Source: Hypomesus transpacificus (taxonomy: Eukaryota; Chordata; Actinopteri; Osmeriformes; Osmeridae). From it: a stretch of 64,000 nucleotides of DNA. The notes under the pieces were generated by a model that was not told the DNA's origin, searched no databases, and saw only the letters and a list, made by a program, of their open reading frames with translations. Position numbers and translations under genes: made by a program. The stretch spans positions 12,335,412-12,399,411 of the forward strand of contig NC_061065.1 in assembly GCF_021917145.1 (NCBI RefSeq), read 5' to 3'. Shown here piece after piece: positions 14,917 through 32,451 of the stretch (the first letter of the stretch is position 1; each line of letters starts with the position of its first letter).

Positions 14917-15043
14917 TGTTGCCGGCGTAGGTCTACAGACAACAGAGAAAATAATCCGCTCAGGAACATGCAGACCTAAGATCTTGCTTCTGGGAACTCT
15001 GAAGGGTTCTGCAAAGATACTCACTGCTATCTGCTCTTTATAA
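14917..15043 (-). promoter_or_regulatory. Myosin leader with TATA box and possible 5'-UTR intron
   Basis: On the minus strand a TATA box (TTTATAAAG context, 15038-15043) lies about 120 nt before the ATG. Between them is GATTATTTTCTCTG followed by TTGTCTGTAG. This looks like a 3' splice acceptor ending at 14933, and it would leave a 16-nt leader (ACCTACGCCGGCAACA) on the ATG exon. Either the transcript begins about 30 nt after the TATA box and runs straight through, or a 5'-UTR intron ends at 14933. The sequence alone does not decide. Part of this leader is duplicated at 31477-31545. Confidence 0.5.
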
Positions 15044-15591
15044 AGGGATCCCACATCGCCAAATTAGGTGAAAGTTGGGAGGCATGACAGAATAGACCCC
15101 AAGACTGAGTACTGACACGGCAGCAGATTAGAGGGACCTTTAGGTGACAGTGCCCATTTTAGGAAAACTGACATTTCCCTGTTTATCTCCTCTCATCCCT
15201 CTCGATAGTGTCCATTACGATAGACATTCCAGACACCTCACTAGAATTACATGTGGAGTTTATTTGAATGCCTTAGCATTCTGTATCTTTCTCTACAATA
15301 TTTTCTAAATTATATTGAGAACTTGAATATAAGTAAATCTTTTTTTGTTTTAATGCATAGGGAATCTGAGGTTTTGAATTAAGGGTTTTACTGAATAGAC
15401 TCTGGTTGGCCTTATGCCATGGCTGCTATCAAAGAGACGACACTGACACCTTTCACAAAGCAGACTGTCTCAGCTCATCTCCACTTAGCCATGCCCCACA
15501 AATAGCACAGCATACAAAGGCCCTCTGCTATTTTCAGTAGAAGTTCCAGTAACTTAATGCTTTCTATGTCACATCATACATAAAGACATTT

Positions 15592-15870
15592 AACATGTAT
15601 TGTGTCTATAAGACAGAGAGGCCAGTTAAATAAAACAGTAAAACTTAAGACACATAAACTAGGGACTACCTCGTTCTTATGATCAGTGACCTATGCTCTT
15701 TTGTAAAGCTCTCTCTTGGAAGTCGCTTTGGATAAAAGCGTCTGCTCAGTGCATAAATGTAAATGTAAATAAATTGTAGATGTTGACATTGAACATGTAT
15801 TGTGTCTATAAGACAGAGAGGCCAGTTAAATAAAACTGTAAAACTTAAGACACATAAATTGTAGATGTTG
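15592..15870. repeat. 67-bp direct repeat interrupted by a SINE-like insert
   Basis: The 67-bp blocks 15592-15658 and 15792-15858 differ at about one base. A further 15 bp (AAATTGTAGATGTTG) follows the second block directly (15856-15870) and also appears at 15771-15785. The simplest reading is a tandem duplication of about 85 bp, with about 112 bp (15659-15770) inserted in the first copy and flanked by ATAAA on both sides. Confidence 0.8.
15659..15770 (+). mobile_element. SINE tail fragment inserted in a tandem repeat
   Basis: The insert contains AGTCGCTTTGGATAAAAGCG and TCTGCTCAGTGCATAAATG, the 3' part of the fish SINE seen at 4324, 26117 and 39132. ATAAA on both sides may be a short target-site duplication. 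The tRNA-like head is missing or unrecognisable. Confidence 0.5.
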
Positions 15871-17672
15871 CATTTAAAAAACATTTTTTTAACTACCTTG
15901 TAATGATTTCCTGGAACAAAACGTCTTTGGATTATTCCATTATAGGTATTGAGACATTGAAGGAATTCATACGTTTATTAAAACTTATAATATAAACGTA
16001 TACTCAAAAAGATATTTAGTAAAATATTTAGCTTTTGGGGAGGTGTTTTTCCATCTCACATTTTTGAAATGTACATAGATTACATTCTCAAGTACTCATT
16101 CACTCTTATCACAAAGCGCCATGCCAGCCAGCCATGTAGCTCAAGCCCTTGTCTGCTTAAGTTTGCAGAGTGACATAGAGAGTTTAGCTAGAAAGCTTTG
16201 TAGTACAAAGCAACCCTTCCAAAATTTAAAACAGCAGAACTTGGTGGAATGTAATTTCTCAAACGGAAGCAGAGTTCAGCTTAATGCTCCATAATATTGT
16301 GCTTTAAACATGATAAACATTCTGGAAAAACAAGATATAATTATTTATTTGTCTTGTTAGTTACTGAAGCACAGCTATTGTAAACAATGTCCAAATGCAA
16401 AAAAAAAAAAAAATTAATTGACAATGTTTTCACAGATCAGACACTTTTATCCAAAGTGAAGAGAAGACTTGAAATGGTCTGGCACTTCTTAATCTGCTAG
16501 CAGATACTTTACCACTGCTTAATAAGATGCAAATGTAATCTAATCTGAACCGGTTGCCATTCTTCATGTATTATCTGTTCTGCAATTACTAAATTAGCTC
16601 CAGCAAATTTGGACTCAACCCAGCAGTGATAGTCTTATTCATTTTTGATTATACAATAGATGGATTATAATTTGACCAAAATGAAACAATCAAACTTTAT
16701 TTATTTCTATCGAACATGTCATACCAGGAGGCAACACAATATGCTTCACAGAGGGGTGTCTCAGGTTGATACCAGAGGCTGTTTGTTACACTGTCTTGTA
16801 GGTGATTACAATATGTCCTTATAATCTCTGGTTTTTCTCATGGTCCTAGGAACAGGTTTCTATGCATTCCCCTAGAATCTTTGTTTCCTTTTCGTATGCT
16901 TCCTGATGTAATGTTTGACTGTTCGTGATCCTATTGATTGAAAGACTCAACTGTGTCACATGTTAATTGAAAGAAGTACATTTGAAATACTACACATATT
17001 ATTTGCACCGTCAGATCTGACCTGCAAAACCTTAACTGGTGAACAACTGTGTTAGAATAAGATCACAATGTTGTAGCGAGTTCAACACGTCAATAACAAT
17101 ACTGATTAATTAACTAAGACCTTGCTTCAAAAATATCACTAGAAAGATGTTGATAACATTTGATTTATTCACATTCACATTTACAATATGCATACATACA
17201 AAAGGTTATTACATGTTGTTGGCCATTTAATAGTAACACAATGTTAAATTGTGCAAACTTGCATTATACTTTTGATGAAGAACTCTAAAATGTAAAAATA
17301 TATAGACTTTTCATATTTACAAAGGGCCTGGTACAGAAATGTTATGAGCGATACAGGAAAGTTTAGATAAGGAAAGGCATGTGGATTGGATATACTGTAA
17401 TAAGATGTGCAATGTCACTAAATGGTTATCAATCTGCCCTCTGACAACACCGCAGACATGTGGAATAAACATGAACATTCATGAAATTAAGAGAAGACAG
17501 GAGAGAATTAGAGTAATGGGGAAAAAGCGTATAATTAGCATAAGGTACTATGAAGCCATGTGAAGAAAAGAAGGCTCCCCCCCCAAGTGCTTCCTCTTAA
17601 ATCCTTGTTTACTGGGCTATGGGACTTAAAAGAGGCTCAGAAGTCATTGGGTAGGTTGTCGGCTCCATCCGG
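15871..17672. other. Region between the myosin promoter and pak6, including pak6 3' UTR
   Basis: No coding exon was seen. Transcription of pak6 runs leftwards into this stretch. The nearest clear AATAAA on the minus strand that I noticed is at 17164-17169, about 500 nt past the pak6 stop, so the right third is probably its 3' UTR. The left part is AT-rich, and enhancer sites could not be assigned. Confidence 0.45.
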
Positions 17673-24360
<6,688 letters not shown>

Positions 24361-26116
24361 TCCGAGACAGCCGGCAGAGCCAAAGGGGAAGGCCTGGGGT
24401 AGGTGAGATGGACCGCTGTTAAAACAGGAGGCAAGTCTCTCCTTCAGTGCCATGGTGGGACTGTTTTAAACCACGCACAAAGACGCATGCAAGTGTCAAA
24501 CACACACACATGCAATTACAAACACGCTTACAAACAGAATCGCATTCACATACAGCAGGCACACACACAGCACAATCTAGACTGTACTGGTTCTCAGTAC
24601 GACTCAACATGATTTTCCAGTTACTTCCTTCTGAGGGTGTTTTGAAAAGAAGTCACCTGTATGACCTCCTTCATTCCCACCCACTCTGGCTCCTCCCCTC
24701 TCCAGCTCCTCCCCAGGGACAAACCCAACAGCCCAGACGAGCTGCATGCTTGCCTAACACTGCTCCTGTCAGGCCTCCCGTAATTCCCTGGCACTGTCTG
24801 CTGTTGTGTGGCCTAATCCCTCCTCCTTGTCATTCCACCTGTCAAGTGTAAAACCGCTTCCTGGTGGATTAGAAGATACCCTCAGGCACAATTTTGGAAT
24901 CGGCCTCCCCCACCCAAATCCTAACCTTAACTTGGACAAAAATGTACTGGGGGTGCAGTGTCACCCTTTACTAATTACAATAGTAAAAGTGCCTTGAAGC
25001 TAAACATATTCTCACTCACTGTGAGCATATGTGCCTGAGCATGAGTACTGCGGAGCATGGTATTTTCTACGGTCGCTTTTTGCCCTCATAAACATTGCAA
25101 AGACTCACAGGAAAGTGCTCCACTTTCTGAACGAAGTTATGCTGTGTTAGTGTGTTCAGGGTCAGCTGATTGGGAAGGTGTTCAGGAAATGGTAACAAGA
25201 TAAGCTAAACTACCCTGAATGCTCAACATATTTAAATATCTATGTGGTTGAAAACAGCAATGGTTGTTGTAACCATCCATCATTTTACAAACAAATATTT
25301 ATATATCCCAAAAGGTGGATAATATCCTTTTTCTAATATCCACCCCATTAGCTCCATGGAAAAGCGTTGCTATTGGTTTAGTCAAGTCAATAGGCAAATA
25401 CATTCTAACTTCTAAGGAAGCAGCCATGTATGATATGGGTTTTGTATAAGCAGTTTTTTATACTGAGCCCTGGACAATTGTGTTTTGCCAACACATGCAC
25501 ATACCCACGTATTCTTGGCCTCACATGATAACACACACATATACCCATAAAATGATACAGTATACACAAGTTTTCTGTTTAGACACACTTGGGTAGCGTG
25601 TTTTGCTGGCCAGTAAATTGCATGATGCACAGGCATGTGCTAGGACTGGGCAATCCTTCTTCGGTCTCAGTGCCAAGCCAAAGTAGGCCAATTGACATTT
25701 ACCCAAGGATGGAAAGTACACAGTGAAAAGAGGGGTATTAAGATAAGACACAGTTAATCAAAATTAAACTTTATATTATATACACACTACGTACTGTACA
25801 GTGTACCACTGTGAAGATCAAGTTATTCTAGATTTTTGGGGGTTAGGAGATTGTTGTCGATTTAAATATTGTTTTGAAGTGAACATGCGTCATTAAATGT
25901 GATTATTCTCCAACTATGCACAGTACAGAGGTACATATAAGTAGTTCCAAAGTACTTACAGTATATTTACATTAAAATTGCATATATGCATAGGCTTATT
26001 GATTGGGTGTGGATGAGCATCCTGTATGTTTAAATTGAGGATAAAGCTTACGAAAACATCAGAATATTACCAAGGATTGACTACGTCAGAAACTATAATT
26101 GGGGATGTACAGATAC

Positions 26117-26283
26117 ATTTTACATTTACTCATTTAGCAGACGCTCTTATCCAGAGCGACTTACAGTAATTACAGGGACATTCCCCGAGGCAAGAAGGGT
26201 GAAATGCCTTGCCCAAGGACACAAAGTCATTTTCGCCCGGCCAGGAATCGAACCGGCAACCTTATGATTGATAGCCCGATTCC
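26117..26283 (-). mobile_element. tRNA-derived SINE, minus orientation
   Basis: This is the same element as at 4324-4508, better preserved. On the minus strand it reads GGTTGCCGGTTCGATTCC (B box), then TGTGTCCTTGGGCAAGGCAT and CTTACTGTAAGTCGCT-like sequence, ending in AAGAGCGTCTGCTAAATGAG. It lies upstream of the pak6 coding region. Confidence 0.75.
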
Positions 26284-26920
26284 TTTTCTGTTTTTGAAAT
26301 GCAATAAGGGGGTATTCCGACACTGATTGTAGGCCCATAGATATGCCTATCTGTATCCCTCTTCTTTAACTACAGTAAACCGTTTCTAGGTCCAGGTCAA
26401 GTGACAAGCTAATTTAACATAAATGACCCTCTAGCACGCAGTCCACACTAAGGTAAGTGATAAGATCCCATAGCAATATTTCCATAGCTCTAAAGACAAA
26501 TATTGGAAAAATGTAAAGATTCAAAGTCTGTAGAAACCGTTTGAGCTATCAAAGCCTACTCTTTTCAGTCAGGTCGAACACTTCTAAAACAAGTGACACA
26601 ACAGTATAATCAGGAGAACATTATAGGCCTGAGAAACAGGCTATCTTACCTGTGTTAGAAAGTACACTTTACTATCTTACCTGTGTTTTGAGGGCTTGTC
26701 AACCTCTGTCCCTTTCCAAGTTCCTCAGTACCGTACAGGCCTGTAGAATCAAGCTCTCTGCCGTCTGCCTGTTGGTCTGTCTCTCCCCCTCCTTCTGTCT
26801 GTCTGAACCTGGAAGCAAAGGGAAACCATGGAGAGTAGGAACGAAAAACGGATTCTCATCTACCAGTCTATCTCTCTTCATGGCTTTATTATTCTCTACT
26901 ACCAATCTTTCTCTCTTTAT

Positions 26921-26956
26921 TTCTCTCTCTCTCTCTCTCGCTCTCTCGCTCTCTCC
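26921..26956. repeat. (CT)n microsatellite
   Basis: CT dinucleotides with a few CG interruptions, within a longer pyrimidine-rich stretch. Confidence 0.85.
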
Positions 26957-29900
26957 CGTTCCACTGTTTGGTTTGGAGGAGTGGTTGAGGATATAGAGCG
27001 ACAAGCAATGGGATCTATAATCATGTCACTCATGAGCTGTGTGTAGAGATCACTTCCCTTGCTCTTAATGATAAAGAGATGTGTGTAAACTGTAGCTAGA
27101 GATCAAGGGTGATTACTCTTTGTGATAGTAGCTTAACAATGTCTTCTAAATGGCTGTATCTGTATGTATCTATACATTTAAGTTAATAATACAAAAAAGA
27201 AAGAGTTGCATATTTGATTGCTGCAATTGACACCACTCTATGTACACAATTGGGGTACTTGGCTACCATAGCTGTATATTTCATGAATCAGAAAGGTTTT
27301 CATTACTTTGCACAATTCACTACTTGCATTAAGTAATATACACCCTAGAATTACAAAGAAAGGATGAATGCTTGCTAGTGAGTTAGCAAGAAAGACTTGC
27401 TGTACTCAGTCTAACAACCATTTTTCCTTATTCCTCGACTACACTGAGGTGACTCCAGTGACAACATTGCGCCGCTCCTGGGATGGGTGGAGGCATTCCA
27501 GTAAGCATCCTCCAAGAAATATGAGTAATTTATCAACTCACTAGGGAGTGATACCTGTGTGATAGAAAGCACGCCCTCTCTCATAGGGGGGTGTCCCACC
27601 GACCAAACAGGTTGGATAACAGATCAACTGGGGCGTCTCATCTCCTTATTCTTTGTGTTTGGATTACATCCAGAAGTGTCCCTTCCTCATTTGCTAGACT
27701 GGATAGCTCCCGGGGCAGCGGTGGGTTGCATTCCTTTAGACGGCTCGTTGACACAGTTCCACTTTAGCAAAAGTGAAACAGGATGGAGTAGAGAACGTTC
27801 TCACCATGGTACTGTTTTGTGTGTGCTCTCCAAAGTGGCTTTTGTCAGACTTTGGTATTTTTAGCATTTTCCTGTTTGCATACTTTTTGAATAATGCACA
27901 ACACCTTCGGAGAGTTAAACACAGTCTTTCCTGGACATGCCATGTCTTAATACTCCATGTATGTTTTGTCAAATGTGAGTATTTCTGTCAATTCGTGGAC
28001 AAATCATTTTCTATGACCAAATAATATCATATTGTAACTACCATGCCACCAAACTGTACTGCAGCACCTGTTGAATGCTGTGGCATACCTGTACAGGCAC
28101 ACACCGTTAAACACTAGCCTATTTCTTTTAAAACCATTTATACTGTATACTTTTTTCATTAAACTTTTCTAACATGGTTTTCTGAGAGATCCACGTGATT
28201 CAATCGAGTGCCAGGTGTAAGGCCAACACCTGGTTGGTAGTGTCAGAGCTTTCACATACAAAGGTTGTCAAGAATTGACAAGTTTATATCTGATGACACA
28301 CCTGGATCTCGAGCAGTCTTACACAATTGTGTCTCATCATACTGTTGGACCAAACAGTGAGAGAAAAAAATTGTTTCTGATGTCCTCGTTCTCACCAATT
28401 CAGTTTTGACGGGTTAGAAGATGTCATGTGAGCCAACTTTGTTGTTGACTAGAAAGTTCCACGTTGCAAAGGTCACTTTCAAATGCAGAGTGGAGACCAA
28501 AATAGGAACAAATGCAAATGAAAAAAAAAACAACACTAAATAACTATATATTTGGAATGTTTTTTCACTTACTTTAATAAGGACGTGAGGCTGTCTATTC
28601 CATGCTTTCCTGTTGAAATTTTAGTGGGTGTGACTAGTGCATACCAGGAGAGTAATCCCAACAGCTACATGACCAGACATCTCCGGATGCCTCATTATAC
28701 AAAATAAAGCTTCTCCAATTCAACGGCCAAGGAGAAACTTTGCCTGGCAGAAAAAAAGAAGACAACATAACAATGTAAAAATATAACAACATGGTAACAT
28801 ACTATAGGTATAGTTTAACATACCACGGGATGCTTTATCCTAAAAACTTTAAATCCATTAATACAATTGTAATCTGCTTGCTGCATACCAATAATTGCAC
28901 TAAACAGAGCATCAGTTCATAGACTTTTAACAAAACTACCATCTACATCTGATTCAATATCAGATCCCTCCTAACAAGTTTTAATAACGTGGCAGAGTTT
29001 GTCCCATATGTCTTTACCCAATTTAAAAGCACTCCAACAATGTGCTTATTCACATAGATCAAGACTTAACAAGGGTAACAATAGCAATCATATTTAATCT
29101 TAACTACTGCCTATAACAGCAATTGTGGCTTATTTCAAACCTATATCAAGCATACTGTAACAATGTCTATGTACAGCCCAGTTGGTCTTTGTTGTTCCAG
29201 CAGTGGAAATAGATACATTCTAAAACCCTATTGAAATGGATCAATTTACCTATTGTATAGTTATTCAACACAGACACTGAACACAGTTACAAAGCTCAAC
29301 ATTGGTTTATTGTATATTCATCAGTCTCAGTGAAATGTCTTTCATTAGAAGTGTGATTACACATTTAGTCATTTCAACACTTAACTACTTAGACGTTGTG
29401 TTTATCTACCTTGTACACAAATGGCAGCATAGATAGCTTCAGGAGTCCAATCTCTCAATAACCAAGTCTTGGACTCCTTTCTAACTATACGTCTTACTAA
29501 CAATAGGACAACGTGTTTGCGCGATCCTATTGCAGTGTTATAGCATTTGAAAGTATAATAGCAAAACCGGGGTCATCTATTCATTAGTTTTGAACGATTC
29601 TTTAGTTAAGAATTGCTGCAAAGAAGCTGAATCAGCTAGAACTTCAGAACAGGTCTCAGGCAGGTCTTATACCTTCCAGTCAGCCATTCACTCACCTGAC
29701 TGTTTAGTCGTTTTAACGAGAAACACAGGTAGAGGGAACGGACAGCGTCAGGTGGGAGCGCCTGTGTTCATGCATGGCGTAGACCTGTCCCTACTCCAGG
29801 TGTTCTGTGGTTCTATCTTTCCTCTCCTTAATCGGTCACCGTTTGCCACATGGTTGCTGCTGACTACTCTATCCCCGTATCTCTCCTCCCCCTCTTCACC

Positions 29901-31476
29901 TAGCCCTTTTGTCAGTGGAGCGTAGCTTCCTTTTTTTTCTTCACTGCTCCTTTCTCACGCCACCCTTCCCTTCCCCTGCCTTCTCTTGTCCCACCCTCTT
30001 TCTGGAGGGAGTGACAGAGATGAAGATAACTTAAAGTGGGCAAATGGGAATGTTACATTGAATTCAGTTGAGTGTAATATTATGTCTTCCTTTTTGAGGG
30101 AGAACTTTCTTCCCCCACCCCAACACACACTCAGCCTGAGGGGGGGAAGTTAGCTTTGCGTCCACACGGTGCAGGCCCCCGCTTGTCTCGAAGGGTTGAG
30201 CGCGTCTTTACCCTCGGGGGCTGAAGCACACGGCTGTTTTAAACGACTCTCTACGGGTGGTGACTCATCAGAACCATGGCTGACTTGGCGTTTGTACGGC
30301 ATTGCCTAGGCTGGAAGGTTGAACAACACTGGCAGTTATGCAAGCATGCCTGATTAGTGTTGAGCTTTGAAAGAAAGCTTGTTTAAGGAGCAGCAGCAAC
30401 TTGTTTCAGTCTGAACAGCTGAGGTTATAGAAAAAATGACACAGACCCAAAAGAGTGTTATAGCCAGGTTGTTTACCTGCACTTCCCCCATTCTCACCCC
30501 CGCCACCCACTCACCTGTGAAGGACTGGAGTTTTCCCTGACAGATGATTGGCCACAGCTTAGTCACCTTTTAACATGTACCACAGAAACTGGAGGTCATG
30601 GCAAAGAGACAGTGGTGATAAAAAAATAAAACATTATGAACAACTACCTGTAGTTTTGGTCATTGGACTTTCGCAGCGTTTGAGCCACCCGGCAGTAATC
30701 GCACATTCAGTGATAACACTGGGGTTTCCCTGTTGCTAGGGGCAACCGCTTTTGTCACCAACGTCCATTGGTGAGCTGAAAGGTTGTGTTTGCAGCTCCT
30801 TGAGATGGCCTTCATCCTTCTTTCTTTTACTAGACAGTCTGGAAAATGTTGTAGTTATAGGAGGACTGTAATTACCCTACAACCTGCGATACCAGAAGAT
30901 AGTAATATTCTAGAGAAACCTGTCAAACTTACATGCAAAAAGCCTTTATTTTACAACCTTTACAAAGTAGAAGGGATTTTTGTATTCAACATCAGGGCAT
31001 GTACTCCTGCAAAATAAGTAATGTCCTATCCCATGGACACCTAGTGGTGTAGGATGTGTGACACATTGTGTCTCATACTGTACAGAAGTAGGGACACAGA
31101 CACTGAGTCACAGCCACCGTCTACATTTTAGCCAACAGGGCTAACAGTAGGTAGTAGTCTGCTTTTTCTTAAAGAAGGAAAAACTTGTAAACTAAGAATT
31201 TTGAGGGTCAGACTTCATTTGAGGGGGAAGTGAAAAAAAAGAACTTTACAACAGGGAATAAAATCTGTCCCAACCTTTAACGTCTTCATTCTCCTATATG
31301 TGTTTCAATATCCACGACTTAACGTTAGGTTCCGAGAAGCTGGATGCTTTAGTGCCAGGCACAGCTTGTACATGTAGCTGACATGCTGCATCTGCGTCAT
31401 AAAAATGACTCCTGAAAACAGCGAAGCCCAAAGCACGCCGACGTCTCTAAAATCGAGCCTGAGTCTACAAACTCAC

Positions 31477-31545
31477 TTCCAAAAGGCCGGAGAATCCGGC
31501 GTAGGTCTGGCGTAGGGCTACAGAGAAAATAATCTGCTCAGGAAG
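31477..31545 (-). repeat. Duplicate of the myosin leader, exon-like
   Basis: Read on the plus strand, AGAGAAAATAATCTGCTCAGGAA (31523-31545 region) matches the myosin leader near 14944-14966 at 22 of 23 bases. CCGGCGTAGGTCT is shared next to it. Read on the minus strand, it has an acceptor-like TTTTCTCTGTAG ending at 31518, a 41-nt exon-like piece (31517-31477) with an internal CCTACGCC duplication, and a donor-like GTGAGT directly after. It could be an untranslated exon, a relic of a second myosin gene, or a shared dispersed repeat. Confidence 0.55.
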
Positions 31546-32018
31546 GATACGTCCAGGCAAGTGTATTTGAGCTGTTGGCTGACTCACTGAAGGTATATCC
31601 AGACTAAGTATACGTGTGCAAATTGCCCACAAGCCATGAGTAATCCCTTGTCCAACAGCTGCATGGCGATTGAAGCAAATTATACCAGTTTACAGAAGCA
31701 TGTAGTTTCAGCTCAATGTCAATGTAGAGCCAAACAAAGCACAACAATTAGCACTCGTAAAAAAGTAACAAAAAGTAGTATACCACATATTCCAAAATAA
31801 TTTGTCATGCCTTATTCCTGCTTTTAACTTGTCTAGTCATGGGATGAAATGTACCTACTTTAGATGTAAAAGTAGTTTGACGAATGTGACCAGTTAAATG
31901 ATTTGACTCACACCCCATAGCTCACTTGTCCATGATCTACCAGTGTGCAGTCCTCACGATAAGAGAGGTAAGGTAAGGAGAGACTCACCCTCAAAAGAAT
32001 GTTACATGGCTTGTTTAT

Positions 32019-32034
32019 CCCCCCCCCCCCCCCC
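32019..32034. repeat. Poly-C tract (16 bases)
   Basis: A homopolymer of 16 C, lying beyond the putative bub1b poly(A) signal and therefore probably outside the mature bub1b mRNA. Confidence 0.85.
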
Positions 32035-32251
32035 ACAATCATCTCACTATTCTAATGAGGGAATATTTGACTTGCAAATGAACCATATTTCTCATTACAT
32101 ATTAACTTCACAGTAAGACGCTTGCATGGATGGTCACCTGTGCAGACACAAACAGTTCAGGAGACATTCATCAAATGCCACTGACAAGACGTCACTATGC
32201 ACCATAAGCCTCCGTAACAATGCAAATTGTAATATATACAGTAAATATTTA

Positions 32252-32257
32252 TTTATT
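32252..32257 (-). terminator. Poly(A) signal of bub1b
   Basis: AATAAA on the minus strand about 195 nt past the bub1b stop, with a second overlapping AATAAA-like copy next to it. It would give a short 3' UTR that includes the poly-G run at 32352-32374. Confidence 0.55.
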
Positions 32258-32351
32258 GTACAAATACATTACAGCCAACAGCAAGACGTTTACAAAATTA
32301 AGACTTGAAAAAGTTATTTTACTCAACAACTGGTGGATATCCTCCCTTATA

Positions 32352-32374
32352 CCCCCCCCCCCCCCCCCCCCCCC
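32352..32374 (-). repeat. Poly-C/poly-G tract (23 bases) in the bub1b 3' UTR
   Basis: Twenty-three C on the plus strand, so an uninterrupted 23-G run in the bub1b transcript, about 80 nt after the stop codon. Runs of this length can form G-quadruplexes and mutate quickly. Confidence 0.85.
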
Positions 32375-32451
32375 TCTACTGGACCTACGTACAGCATCCT
32401 AAAAGAAATACCTTCTTTATAATACACAATGGATTACAAACAGCCACGTGT

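Larger units (their letters stand above)
24394..32251. other. Region between pak6 and bub1b; probable pak6 promoter and 5' UTR exons
   Basis: No coding exon was recognised. Since pak6 has a splice acceptor before its ATG exon, its untranslated first exon and promoter should lie here; a GC-richer patch near 30160-30250 is one candidate. The stretch also has a SINE (26117-26283), a CT-rich microsatellite near 26921, and the myosin-leader-like segment at 31477-31545. A 111-codon frame at 29590-29925 has no recognisable domain. Confidence 0.4.

Noticed and set aside
9096-15043. Many plus-strand open frames of 60-245 codons across the myosin gene
   Set aside because: They are antisense shadows of the coiled-coil coding sequence, rich in Ser and Leu, with no domain and no splice or promoter support.
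14917-15054. In-frame ATG 46 codons upstream of the myosin start
   Set aside because: It overlaps the TATA box region, and the extra residues do not resemble any myosin N-terminus, whereas MGDALMAEF at 14916 is the standard start.
24361-24453. Upstream in-frame ATG extending the PAK6 N-terminus by 31 residues
   Set aside because: It lies beyond a splice acceptor (about 24393), and PAK proteins of group II begin at MFRKKKKK, matched by the ATG at 24360.
29590-29925. 111-codon open frame on the plus strand
   Set aside because: No domain, no similarity recognised, no splice context; probably chance or overlapping pak6 5' sequence on the other strand.
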